Below, one piece after another: positions 16,379-24,876 of a stretch of DNA of 64,000 nucleotides. Source of the stretch: M0027 sp021713415 (lineage in GTDB: Bacteria > Pseudomonadota > Gammaproteobacteria > Francisellales > Francisellaceae); contig JAKJJQ010000004.1 of NCBI GenBank assembly GCA_021713415.1, forward strand, positions 1 to 64,000, in the 5' to 3' direction. Position 1 is the stretch's first letter. The number at the start of each line of letters is the position of its first letter. The notes beneath the pieces were generated by a model that was not told where the DNA came from, made no database searches, and worked only from the letters and a program-made list of their open reading frames with translations. Made by a program: the position numbers and the translations under genes.

Positions 16379-17178
16379 GCCAGTTATTAGCGTATTCAAC
16401 AAACATTGAATCATATATCGATGATTTTAATCAAATACTACCCATTATAGAAGTTTACCCTTGCCTCCAAGGTGAAGGCTCGCGTCGTGGTATGCCATCA
16501 ATTGCAATTCGTACTACAGGTTGTACGCATCGTTGTTATTTTCAAGGTGATAGTTGGTGTGATAGCTGGTATTCGAGCATTCATGCTGAAAAAGGTCAAT
16601 TTAGCTTTAATGATATCTTAAATACCATAAAACAATACCCACTAATTAAAGAAATCATGTTAACCGGTGGCTCACCTACGATGCATCCAAAATTATTGTG
16701 TGCATTAAGTATTATTGCCCATCAGAAAAACCTTAAAATTACCTTAGAAACCGAAGGCTCTCATTTTGTTAAAACGCCTTATCCCTTGGCTTTAATTAGC
16801 CTAAGCCCTAAGTTTTCTAATACTATCCCAAAACTTAATCAAATAACGCCTAAAGGCCATACTGTTACACAAAAAATGATCGATCAACATAATAAGTATC
16901 GACTTAATGATCAAGCCATCAGACAAATGCTTAGCTATCATTGTGATTATCAAATTAAGCCTGTATTTGATGGTAATGAGCAAACCTTAAATGAAATTCT
17001 TCAATTTTGCCAACAATTTGATATACCGAATCATAAGGTTTTTCTAATGCCACATGGCCAAAATCGGGAAATATTGATCAAATCATATCCAAAAACGATG
17101 GAAACTTGTCTAAAATATGGTTTTTCATTTACTGGACGTGATCATATTATTGCTTTTGATGATAAACGTTATGTATAA
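16375..17178 (+). CDS. queE: 7-carboxy-7-deazaguanine synthase-like radical SAM (QueE), atypical cluster motif
   Basis: A 267-residue radical SAM protein following queD with an ATGA overlap. It has the QueE N-terminal VYPCLQGEGSRRGMPSIAI segment and the LTGGSPTMH motif that follows the iron-sulfur site. The cluster site is TTGCTHRCYFQGDSWCDSW, i.e. C-x3-C-x7-C instead of the usual C-x3-C-x2-C. QueE rearranges carboxytetrahydropterin to carboxydeazaguanine. Together with queC and queD it gives preQ0 synthesis. The last step (QueF) is not in the window. Confidence 0.82.
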   Translation: MSQLLAYSTNIESYIDDFNQILPIIEVYPCLQGEGSRRGMPSIAIRTTGCTHRCYFQGDSWCDSWYSSIHAEKGQFSFNDILNTIKQYPLIKEIMLTGGSPTMHPKLLCALSIIAHQKNLKITLETEGSHFVKTPYPLALISLSPKFSNTIPKLNQITPKGHTVTQKMIDQHNKYRLNDQAIRQMLSYHCDYQIKPVFDGNEQTLNEILQFCQQFDIPNHKVFLMPHGQNREILIKSYPKTMETCLKYGFSFTGRDHIIAFDDKRYV

Positions 17179-17258
17179 AATAAGCTTACGACAAATAACT
17201 CGCTTTTTATGCAAAAATATATTTACAATTATCTTTTTTATTGATAGCTTGTTTCCAC

Positions 17259-17285
17259 CTTATTAGTTACACACAGACTAATAAG
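17259..17285 (+). promoter_or_regulatory. First hairpin of the speD leader region
   Basis: CTTATTAGT (17259-17267) and ACTAATAAG (17277-17285) are perfectly complementary around a nine-base loop. There is no T-run after it, so it is not a simple terminator for queE. It lies 34 bases before the five-codon leader ORF of the polyamine operon. Confidence 0.4.
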
Positions 17286-17318
17286 CACTAAATTTGATAG
17301 ATTTAACTGGGAGTTACC

Positions 17319-17336
17319 ATGACTTTTAAAGCATAA
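17319..17336 (+). CDS. Five-codon leader ORF (MTFKA) upstream of speD
   Basis: ATG ACT TTT AAA GCA TAA with a strong GGGAG ribosome binding site at 17309-17313, five bases before the ATG. The stop codon forms the first bases of the 5' arm of the following hairpin, so a terminating ribosome would block that hairpin. Translational control of polyamine genes by tiny upstream ORFs is known for mammalian AdoMet decarboxylase and, with a longer peptide, for E. coli speF. Whether this ORF is translated is inference. Confidence 0.45.
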   Translation: MTFKA

Positions 17337-17392
17337 AGCGCACATAGCTCAATGACTTGATTACAAATTATATCATTGGGGTGTGCGCTTTA
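17334..17392 (+). promoter_or_regulatory. Two-tier hairpin in the speD leader
   Basis: TAAAGCGCACA (17334-17344) pairs perfectly with TGTGCGCTTTA (17382-17392), 11 base pairs. Inside it CAATGA (17350-17355) pairs with TCATTG (17373-17378). There is no T-run after it, so it is unlikely to be an intrinsic terminator. It ends about nine bases before the GAGG ribosome binding site of speD, suggesting control of translation or Rho access. Confidence 0.6.
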
Positions 17393-17414
17393 ATGACCTT
17401 GAGGAAAGATAAAA

Positions 17415-17912
17415 ATGACAGATATACTTGCTATCTCAAAAACTGCTGATGACTCAATTCAAACAGATCATTTAGCTTCTGAATTAACTGCTAGTAACGC
17501 GATGTATCAAGCAGATCACACATATGAAAATCAGGATCATTTTATTACCGATAATGGTATTCGTTTTGCTGGCTACCATTTAATTATTGATTTTTGGGGC
17601 GCTTCACAACTAGATGATTTAAGTCTCATGGAAAGCGCGTTACGTAAAGCAGTTGATACTGCCAAAGCAACCTTATTACACATTCACCTACACCACTTTA
17701 GCCCAAATGGTGGCATCTCTGGTGTGGCTGTATTAGCCGAATCACATATCAGTGTCCACACTTGGCCTGAATTTGGCTTTGCAGCTTTTGATGTGTTTAT
17801 GTGTGGTGATGCTAAACCACATAAAACCATTGAAATTTTGCGTCAAGCATTTAAGCCTGAAGAAATGAAAATTAATGAATTTAAACGTGGCAGAAAAGGG
17901 GCAGCAGCATGA
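17415..17912 (+). CDS. speD: S-adenosylmethionine decarboxylase proenzyme
   Basis: A 165-residue class 1B AdoMet decarboxylase proenzyme. Self-cleavage is expected at the Glu-Ser of VLAESHISVHTWPE, leaving a pyruvoyl group on the Ser, and CGDAKP carries the catalytic Cys. The first 40 or so residues are an extension before the conserved GIRFAGYHLIIDFWGA. It supplies decarboxylated AdoMet for spermidine synthesis. The stop overlaps the speE start (ATGA). The leader ORF and hairpin upstream suggest feedback control. Confidence 0.95.
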   Translation: MTDILAISKTADDSIQTDHLASELTASNAMYQADHTYENQDHFITDNGIRFAGYHLIIDFWGASQLDDLSLMESALRKAVDTAKATLLHIHLHHFSPNGGISGVAVLAESHISVHTWPEFGFAAFDVFMCGDAKPHKTIEILRQAFKPEEMKINEFKRGRKGAAA

Positions 17913-18766
17913 GTCATATAAATAATCAACTTTATAGAGAAACACTTCACCAAGGTTATGCTCAAAGCTTTGAAGTTAAAAATATTTTATTTGAAAATAA
18001 AAGTGACTTTCAACATTTGATCATTTTTGAAAATCCATACTTTGGCCGTGTTATGGCACTTGATGGTATCATTCAAACCACTGAAAAGGATGAATTTATC
18101 TATCATGAAATGCTCACACATACACCAATACTTGCCCATGGTAATGCTGAAAATGTGCTAATTATCGGTGGTGGCGATGGCGGCATATTAAGAGAAGTAT
18201 TAAAACACCCTCAAGTTAAAGCTGTTACATTAGTTGAGATTGACCAACAAGTCATTGAGATGTGTAAACAATATTTCCCTAATCATTCCAATGGTGCATT
18301 TGAAGATCCACGCGTTAATATTGTCATTGATGATGGACTTAATTATGTTAATCGTAACAAGGATCAATTTGATGTCATTATTAGTGATTCAACCGATCCA
18401 ATTGGCCCAGGCGAAGCATTATTTACCAATGATTTTTATCATGGTGTTAAAGAAAGCTTAAAAGATAATGGTATTTTTGTTTGTCAAAATGGCGTTAGCT
18501 TTTTTCAATTAGATGAAGTAACCCAAAGTGCTAAAAGGCTTAAACCTTTATTTAATGATGTTAGTTTTTATAGTGCTGCTGTACCTACTTATGTTGGTGG
18601 CATTATGACATTTGGCTATGCAAGTAATAATACAAGCTTACGCCAACTGTCACTTGATATAATAACTAATCGCTTTGAGTCAGCTCAATTAAAGTGCCGC
18701 TATTATACACCAGCAATTCATATAGCTAGTTTTGCATTACCACAGTATGTACTCGATGCTATTTAA
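17909..18766 (+). CDS. speE: Spermidine synthase
   Basis: A 285-residue aminopropyltransferase transferring the aminopropyl group from decarboxylated AdoMet to putrescine. The nucleotide site is VLIIGGGDGGILREVLKH, with VEIDQQVIEMC following, and the catalytic Asp is in ISDSTDPIGPGEALF. YHEMLTHTP is the family's N-terminal signature. It overlaps speD by four bases and precedes speA by 70 bases. Confidence 0.96.
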   Translation: MSHINNQLYRETLHQGYAQSFEVKNILFENKSDFQHLIIFENPYFGRVMALDGIIQTTEKDEFIYHEMLTHTPILAHGNAENVLIIGGGDGGILREVLKHPQVKAVTLVEIDQQVIEMCKQYFPNHSNGAFEDPRVNIVIDDGLNYVNRNKDQFDVIISDSTDPIGPGEALFTNDFYHGVKESLKDNGIFVCQNGVSFFQLDEVTQSAKRLKPLFNDVSFYSAAVPTYVGGIMTFGYASNNTSLRQLSLDIITNRFESAQLKCRYYTPAIHIASFALPQYVLDAI

Positions 18767-18836
18767 CTAGCATAAACAATATAAAAATAAAAAGTAGTTA
18801 AATTATATCGTTTAATTTTTAAATAAGGTCTTAATT

Positions 18837-20717
18837 ATGGGTATTGCAACAACATCATTTGAACATTATGGTATTGATCAATGGGCTAGCTCATATTTTA
18901 CTATCAATCAGAAGGGCGAACTTTGCCTTCAGTTTGGTGAATATTCACATAAACAGATAGCATTAAAGTCTCTCTATCAGCAATTAACTGAGCATAACCC
19001 TAACCGTCATTTACCCGTTATTCTACATTTTGATCATATTCTTAAAGATCGTATTAATCATATTAATGATTGCTTTGAACTAGCCAAAGAAAAATACCAC
19101 TATCAAGGCCACTATCAATTAGCATACCCAGTTAAATCTAACCCATCTCAACGTATTATTAATACACTCTGCCAACACAGTAATAAACACCAACTACTTG
19201 CATTTGAAGTGGGTAGTAAAGCCGAACTACTTGCTATTATAGGACAAAAACATAGTCATCAAAAAAGAAAAATTATCTGTAATGGTTTTAAAGATCAACA
19301 GTACTTAAGCTTATGTCAAATTGCACAAACAATTGGCTTTAATGTCATTGTTGTAATCGAACATATTGAAGAGTTTAAACTTATTGAATCTATTTTCTCT
19401 AAAGAAGTGAACTTGCCTTTCTCACTTGGAATTCGCTTAAAGCCTCTAAAAATAGACCATCATGCCTTAAAGTTTGGTTTGAATTTAGCACAAGTTAATC
19501 AGATTAAACAACGCATCTGCCACCCTTGGCAAACTCAACTTGTATTATTACATGCACACCATGGCTCTCAAATACAAAAGCTTGAAACAGTCATATCTGA
19601 AGTACAACGTAGCTTAAGTATTTATAGCCATCTTAAAGCTACTTTTCCTAATTTAAAAACCATTGATTTAGGTGGTGGGCTTGCAATTAACTATGATGCA
19701 AACTCACTAAACTCACCTGACTACTCAATTGAAACTTACGCTGAAGCAATTATAAAAACACTACGACACTATTGTGATGAACTATCAATTGATACACCTG
19801 ATATTATTACCGAATCAGGCCGTGCTATTGTCAGTCACTCAAGCATTATTTTAACTAATCTGCATCATACTAGTTTAAATAATGCCATCAACCCTCAACA
19901 GATCATCTCTAAGCTTAAGATGATTCAAACCAACAAAAATAAATTATTAGAATTATTTGATAATCAAAAATATGATTTATTATTAAACGAATTATTTAGT
20001 TTATTTTACCAACAAGCCATAAACTTTGATTGTTATGCTGAATTAGAACAGTTGCTACAATCCTATACTCAAACTAGTCAAAAAGACTGTGGCTGGCTAA
20101 ATTTATCAATTTTTCAATCACTAACTGATCATTGGGGCATCAATCAAGCATTTCCTATAATGCCGATTGAACATTTAAATGATGCCTGCGATAAACAAGT
20201 CATGTTATTTGATATTAGCTGTGATAAAGATGGAGTGATTAAACACTATACTCACTCTAATCAACAAGTAAGTAATCGTTATTTGCCTTTATCTAGCGCC
20301 TCAATAAATAACAAAACCCCATTGGCTATTTTCTTAACGGCAAGTTACCAAGAAGTTTTAGGCTCTTATCATAACTTAATTGGCCGCTTACCTGTTGTGA
20401 GCGTAAAAATAAACCAGATAAATGAACAAGTTGAATTTTTAGCACTCCAAAATGAGTCCAATTATAATATACTGCAACATTTCGGCTATGATTCTGATCA
20501 GATGACACTTGAAATTTCAAACCAACTCAATCAGTTAGATAATTTAAATACGCAAACATTAAAACTACAAATTAATCAAATTTTACATAACAATCCGTAT
20601 CTTACTGAAAATCAAATAGATAATCTAATCACTAGTTTAAATATTCTTCCTTCAAATAGCATAGAAAATTACACTTGGAGTAGCAATGATGAAAAATCAG
20701 AGACGCTGGCCAGCTGA
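18837..20717 (+). CDS. speA: Biosynthetic arginine decarboxylase
   Basis: A 626-residue fold-III PLP enzyme making agmatine from arginine, close to the usual SpeA length (about 630-660). The PLP lysine is in YPVKSNPS (about residue 95-102), the glycine loop is DLGGGLAIN and TESGRAIVS follows. The C-terminal domain contains the substrate-binding DISCDKDG...LPLSS segment. It starts the branch agmatine to putrescine carried on by aguA and aguB, whose genes follow with overlaps. There is no ornithine decarboxylase in the window, so putrescine is made by the agmatine route here. Confidence 0.95.
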   Translation: MGIATTSFEHYGIDQWASSYFTINQKGELCLQFGEYSHKQIALKSLYQQLTEHNPNRHLPVILHFDHILKDRINHINDCFELAKEKYHYQGHYQLAYPVKSNPSQRIINTLCQHSNKHQLLAFEVGSKAELLAIIGQKHSHQKRKIICNGFKDQQYLSLCQIAQTIGFNVIVVIEHIEEFKLIESIFSKEVNLPFSLGIRLKPLKIDHHALKFGLNLAQVNQIKQRICHPWQTQLVLLHAHHGSQIQKLETVISEVQRSLSIYSHLKATFPNLKTIDLGGGLAINYDANSLNSPDYSIETYAEAIIKTLRHYCDELSIDTPDIITESGRAIVSHSSIILTNLHHTSLNNAINPQQIISKLKMIQTNKNKLLELFDNQKYDLLLNELFSLFYQQAINFDCYAELEQLLQSYTQTSQKDCGWLNLSIFQSLTDHWGINQAFPIMPIEHLNDACDKQVMLFDISCDKDGVIKHYTHSNQQVSNRYLPLSSASINNKTPLAIFLTASYQEVLGSYHNLIGRLPVVSVKINQINEQVEFLALQNESNYNILQHFGYDSDQMTLEISNQLNQLDNLNTQTLKLQINQILHNNPYLTENQIDNLITSLNILPSNSIENYTWSSNDEKSETLAS

Positions 20718-21708
20718 ATGGGAGAGGCATGCTGCAACTTGGATGGCATGGCCGAGTCGAATGTCCATTTGGGATGACTATCAACTGGCCTGTCAAGCTT
20801 ATGCTGATGTTGCCAATGCAATTAGTGAAAGTGAACCTGTTAAGCTTATGATTAATGACTCAAAAGCACATATTCAGCTAGCTAAAGCGCACTTATCATC
20901 ATCTATTGAACTCATTTATCTCCCCATCGATGATTCATGGGCTCGAGATACAATGGCATCTTTTATCTATAAAGATGAATCTATTGATCAAACACTAATC
21001 CCAGTTAATTGGCAATTTAATGCTTGGGGGGAGAAATTTAATCCCTATTTTCATGATCAGAATCAAGTTAATTATTTAGCTGATAAACTTCATTGGCAAG
21101 TTGAGCCTTGCCAGATGGTTTTAGAAGGTGGCTCTATCCATACTAACGGTAATGGTGTGCTTTTAACGACCAAAGAATGCTTAATCGATGCCAAACGAAA
21201 CCCTAATTTAAATCAACAACAAATAGAAGCCTTATTAGCTAAGCATCTTAATTGTAATACCATTATATGGCTTCCTTTTGGAATCGCTAACGATACAGAT
21301 ACAGACGGTCATATTGATAATGTTGCCTGTTTTATTAATCACAATACCATACTGATACAAAGCTGTCATAATCAACTAGATACTAACTATCATCGCCACC
21401 AAGCAAATCTGAATTATTTAAAACAGCAACCGTTTAATCTTATCGAATTACCAAAGCCTCAAGCTATAAAATTTAAAGGTGAGTTACTAGCTTTATCATA
21501 CTTAAACTTTTATATCGCTAACGATCAAATTATCATGCCATTATTTAAACAAAAAAAGCACGATGAAAATGCAAAAGCTATTCTAAAAGAATGCTTTCCT
21601 AAGCATCAAATTACTTGTATCGATACCGCTATGACCATTGCTACAGGTGGTGGTGGCATTCACTGTATCACCATGCAACAACCACAAGGAATCATTCAAT
21701 GCGCTTAA
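20686..21708 (+). CDS. aguA: Agmatine deiminase
   Basis: A 340-residue guanidino-modifying enzyme converting agmatine to N-carbamoylputrescine. Characteristic are MAWPSR and PIDDSWARDTMASF near the N-terminus, VLEGGSIHTNG, the DTDTDGHIDNVACF motif with the catalytic His, and the nucleophile Cys in ATGGGGIHCITMQQP at the C-terminus. The start at 20686 (ATG ATG) lies within the end of speA, so translation is coupled. The end overlaps aguB. Confidence 0.95.
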   Translation: MMKNQRRWPAEWERHAATWMAWPSRMSIWDDYQLACQAYADVANAISESEPVKLMINDSKAHIQLAKAHLSSSIELIYLPIDDSWARDTMASFIYKDESIDQTLIPVNWQFNAWGEKFNPYFHDQNQVNYLADKLHWQVEPCQMVLEGGSIHTNGNGVLLTTKECLIDAKRNPNLNQQQIEALLAKHLNCNTIIWLPFGIANDTDTDGHIDNVACFINHNTILIQSCHNQLDTNYHRHQANLNYLKQQPFNLIELPKPQAIKFKGELLALSYLNFYIANDQIIMPLFKQKKHDENAKAILKECFPKHQITCIDTAMTIATGGGGIHCITMQQPQGIIQCA

Positions 21709-22559
21709 TTCATACTGCAGTTATTCAGTTTTCAATGACTAATTCGTATCAAGATAATATTGAAAAAGCAAAAGAACTAATTATTCAAGCAGCAAACAAT
21801 CATGCTCAACTGGTTATTTTGCCGGAATTATTCCAACATCCGTATTTTTGCAAACGCCAAGATCCTAAATATTTTCAATTAGCAGAAGAAGTTAATTCAT
21901 CTAAAACATTGAGCTTCTTTCAACAACTAGCAAAAACATATAAGCTTGTTTTACCAATTAGTTTTTTTGAAAAGCAAGCAAATAATTTTTATAACTCACT
22001 GGCTATGATTGATGCAACTGGTGATATTTTAGGTATTTATCGTAAATCACATATCCCGGATGGTATCGGTTATCAAGAAAAATTTTATTTTTCACCTGGG
22101 CAGTCTGGCTTTAAAGTATTTGATAGCGCTTATGGTCGTATTGGCTGTGGTATTTGCTGGGATCAATGGTTTCCAGAAGCAGCAAGAGCCATGGTCTTAG
22201 CAGGTGCAGAAATTTTATGTTATCCAACAGCAATTGGCTCAGAGCCACATTTACCAGAATATGATTCAAAAGATCATTGGCAAACTGCCATGCTTGGTCA
22301 TGCAGCATGCAATATGGTACCAGTTTTAGCTTCTAATCGCTATGGAATTGAATCTGATGAAGATATTCAAACAACTTTTTATGGATCATCATTTATTTCT
22401 AACCATACAGGTGAAAAAATCATAGAAGCAAATCGTTGTGATGATGCAATTTTATATCATCAATTTGATTTAGATCAAATCGCTCAAGCACGCTATAGCT
22501 GGGGATTATTTCGTGATCGACGCCCTGATTTATATAATCAGCTTGTTGAAAAAGCTTAG
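21699..22559 (+). CDS. aguB: N-carbamoylputrescine amidase
   Basis: A 286-residue nitrilase-superfamily amidase releasing putrescine, CO2 and ammonia from N-carbamoylputrescine. The Glu-Lys-Cys triad is visible in VILPELFQHPYF, YRKSHIPDG and GCGICWDQWFPEAAR. The start is ATG 21699, ten bases inside aguA; the frame is open further upstream but that part is out-of-frame aguA. It completes the arginine to putrescine route of the operon. Confidence 0.95.
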   Translation: MRLIHTAVIQFSMTNSYQDNIEKAKELIIQAANNHAQLVILPELFQHPYFCKRQDPKYFQLAEEVNSSKTLSFFQQLAKTYKLVLPISFFEKQANNFYNSLAMIDATGDILGIYRKSHIPDGIGYQEKFYFSPGQSGFKVFDSAYGRIGCGICWDQWFPEAARAMVLAGAEILCYPTAIGSEPHLPEYDSKDHWQTAMLGHAACNMVPVLASNRYGIESDEDIQTTFYGSSFISNHTGEKIIEANRCDDAILYHQFDLDQIAQARYSWGLFRDRRPDLYNQLVEKA

Positions 22560-22662
22560 ATCTGCTTAAATAGAAGATAATTAAACTTAAATAAAAAATT
22601 TAAAAGATTATAAAAATCAATAAAATAAATTTTATCTGCTGATATAAAAAATGAAACAAAAT

Positions 22663-22687
22663 ATCTAAAAATTGGCAATTTTTAGAT
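22663..22687. promoter_or_regulatory. Perfect AT-rich hairpin between aguB and dksA
   Basis: ATCTAAAAATT (22663-22673), loop GGC, AATTTTTAGAT (22677-22687): an 11-bp perfect inverted repeat in the 244-base gap after aguB. It has no separate T-run, so it may be a weak bidirectional terminator for the polyamine operon or an operator for dksA. The rest of the gap is plain AT-rich DNA that should carry the dksA promoter. Confidence 0.45.
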
Positions 22688-22803
22688 GATTATGCGAAAA
22701 TACTGTTATGAAAAATGGCTAAATCTTTTAAACTATGGTATACATTCGCAGGCAGATTAAAAATAGAAACGATTTAGACAATTAACAATTAAGGAGCAAG
22801 GCC

Positions 22804-23211
22804 ATGCTGACTGAAGCAAAGCTCTTAGCAATGAAAGAAGACGACTATATGAATGACGAACAATTAGCGTTTTTCCGTCATTTGTTAGAGGAAAATAAGC
22901 AAGAACTCGTGCAAAGCATTGAAGAGGCGAAAAAAAATCTGTCTGAAGCAGAGCATAATATTGATTTAAATGATGTTGCAACTCAGCAAGAAATGCAGCA
23001 GTTATATTTACGAACGGTCGAACGTCAAGGTAAACTATTACGTAAAGTTGAGTCGGCAATTAAGCGTACTGAAAGTGGTGATTATGGTTATTGTGAAGTG
23101 ACAGGTGAACCCATTGGTTTACGTCGTCTGCTTGCTCGTCCTACAGCGACCATGTCGATTCAAGCCAAAGAAATTCAAGAACACCACGAAAAAACTGAAG
23201 GTACATCCTAA
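22804..23211 (+). CDS. dksA: DksA-like transcription factor lacking the zinc cysteines
   Basis: A 135-residue DksA homologue that acts with ppGpp on RNA polymerase. The coiled coil covers about residues 20-90, with the tip motif D54-x2-D57-x-A59 matching the functional D-x2-D-x-A of E. coli DksA. The zinc-finger region reads YGYCEVTGEPIGLRRLLARPTATMSIQAKE: only the first of four Cys remains (C97), the others being T100, S118 and A121. P. aeruginosa DksA2 is a known reduced-zinc form. AAGGAG at good spacing fixes the start. gpsA follows 16 bases later. Confidence 0.88.
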   Translation: MLTEAKLLAMKEDDYMNDEQLAFFRHLLEENKQELVQSIEEAKKNLSEAEHNIDLNDVATQQEMQQLYLRTVERQGKLLRKVESAIKRTESGDYGYCEVTGEPIGLRRLLARPTATMSIQAKEIQEHHEKTEGTS

Positions 23212-23227
23212 TATAGCTTGAGCGATT

Positions 23228-24241
23228 ATGAATCAACATGCTGAAAATAAATCTTTTTTAGTTTTTGGTGCAGGCTCTTGGGGTACTGCACTAGCAATAC
23301 ATCTAGCATCACTTAAACATCAAGTGATACTTTATTCAAATAGTCAAGCTCAAGTGAAAACTATGCAAGCAAAACGCATAAACGCTGACTATTTACCTGA
23401 TAATCCTTTTCCAAGTACCTTAAGCGTTACAGATGACTTTAAGGCCTATATTGCACAAACTAAGCACATTCTTATTGCTGTACCTAGTAGTGCTTTTAAG
23501 TCTGTCTTAACGCAATTAATTCCTTTTTTATCTCGCCAACATACACTTTTGTGGGCTACTAAAGGCTTATGCTCAAAAGAGCATAAATTACTCTCTGAAG
23601 TCGCCAGTGACTTATTACCGTCATTTATACCTTATGGGGCAATCACAGGGCCAAGTTTCGCCAAAGAAGTAGCCAAACAATTACCCACAGCAATTCTTGT
23701 CGCCTCAAGCGATATGACCTTTGCACAACAAATGCAATCATTATGGACTGGCAATTATTTCCGTGTTTATACCTCAGATGATTTAATCGGTGCTCAAGTT
23801 GGTGGTGCGGTTAAAAATGTCTTAGCCATTGCCGTTGGCATCTCTGATGGATTAGGTTTTGGTAGTAATGCAAAAGCTGCGTTAATTACTCGCGGATTGG
23901 CTGAAATGACACGCTTCGGACTAGAACTAGGAGCAGAAAAAGAAACCTTATCTGGACTTGCTTGTCTGGGTGATTTAGTACTAACTTGTACTGATAATCA
24001 ATCTCGTAACCGTCGTTTTGGATTATTATTAGGCCAAGGTGAATCAAAAGATAAAGCAATCAATCAAATCGGCCAAGTCGTTGAAGGTTATGAAACAACT
24101 GAACATATTTATCACTTGGCAAAAAAATTAGGCATTGATATGCCAATTGTTAATCAAGCCTATGCTGTCTTATACCAAGACAAAAAGCCGCTTGATGCTG
24201 TTAAGTCATTGATGGATCGAGAATTAAAGATGGAAAGTTAA
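23228..24241 (+). CDS. gpsA: NAD(P)-dependent glycerol-3-phosphate dehydrogenase
   Basis: A 337-residue dehydrogenase reducing dihydroxyacetone phosphate to glycerol-3-phosphate for phospholipids. The nucleotide fold starts with VFGAGSWGTALA, the substrate segment is GPSFAKEVA, and the catalytic Lys lies in GGAVKNVLAIAVGISDG. The C-terminal GLACLGDLVLTCT and RNRRFG motif are typical. It follows dksA by 16 bases. It ends 47 bases before the convergent IcmC-like gene. Confidence 0.95.
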   Translation: MNQHAENKSFLVFGAGSWGTALAIHLASLKHQVILYSNSQAQVKTMQAKRINADYLPDNPFPSTLSVTDDFKAYIAQTKHILIAVPSSAFKSVLTQLIPFLSRQHTLLWATKGLCSKEHKLLSEVASDLLPSFIPYGAITGPSFAKEVAKQLPTAILVASSDMTFAQQMQSLWTGNYFRVYTSDDLIGAQVGGAVKNVLAIAVGISDGLGFGSNAKAALITRGLAEMTRFGLELGAEKETLSGLACLGDLVLTCTDNQSRNRRFGLLLGQGESKDKAINQIGQVVEGYETTEHIYHLAKKLGIDMPIVNQAYAVLYQDKKPLDAVKSLMDRELKMES

Positions 24242-24288
24242 ATAAGTAACGCAACTTAAAATTTTTATTTAAAAAGCCTAAATGACTT

Positions 24289-24876
24289 TTAAGCGCTGCC
24301 AGTACTCCAAATGCCAAAAAAGCTTAGTACGACCTGTGCATTTAAACCACAAGCTCCTGCAACTATATACATAATAGTTGATGATATTTCTGCACTACCA
24401 CCTTGTCCTTCACCTAATTTAATTAGCCCAACCATACCGCGAAGCACAGCAATCACGCCTATAACAATTAAACAAGTATAAGTTAAAGACTGCATTGCAA
24501 CTTCAGTAGTCGTTTGTGAGTCTGCTGTTGATTCTATATATTGTTGGATAGGATTAGCATCAAAACTATAATTACTAAATAATGTATAGCTTAGCATTTC
24601 GAAAAATCCCGTATAAGATAAAAGTGCAACACCAGAGAATAGATAAAAGAAAGTTGCTAATGGTGAATGATAGCGAAACATTTGTTGCTGCCTACCATGT
24701 TTTTGTAAGCGGTGAAAGCCAATGATTACTAGTATAAATCCTACCAAAGTACCAAATGTAGTAACTAGTGTATAAAAGCCCCAATCAGGATCACCAATTT
24801 GGCAGATCACATAGTGGGCATATGTTGTAAATGAAGCATCATCTGGTAATTGAGTTAGACAACCTGAACTGCTCAT
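24289..24876 (-). CDS. IcmC/DotE-like inner-membrane protein
   Basis: A 195-residue protein with four hydrophobic segments, at about 33-55, 78-100, 128-150 and 165-187. The pattern SLTYTCLIVIGVIAVLRGM, a glycine-rich GEGQGGSAEISS stretch and a final AGACGLNAQVV helix resembles IcmC/DotE (and paralogues IcmD, IcmV) of Dot/Icm type IVB secretion systems. A clear AGGGGAA ribosome binding site precedes the start. No other dot/icm genes are in the window. It may be part of a dispersed system, or a TraQ-like conjugation relative. Confidence 0.55.
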   Translation of the reverse strand: MSSSGCLTQLPDDASFTTYAHYVICQIGDPDWGFYTLVTTFGTLVGFILVIIGFHRLQKHGRQQQMFRYHSPLATFFYLFSGVALLSYTGFFEMLSYTLFSNYSFDANPIQQYIESTADSQTTTEVAMQSLTYTCLIVIGVIAVLRGMVGLIKLGEGQGGSAEISSTIMYIVAGACGLNAQVVLSFFGIWSTGSA

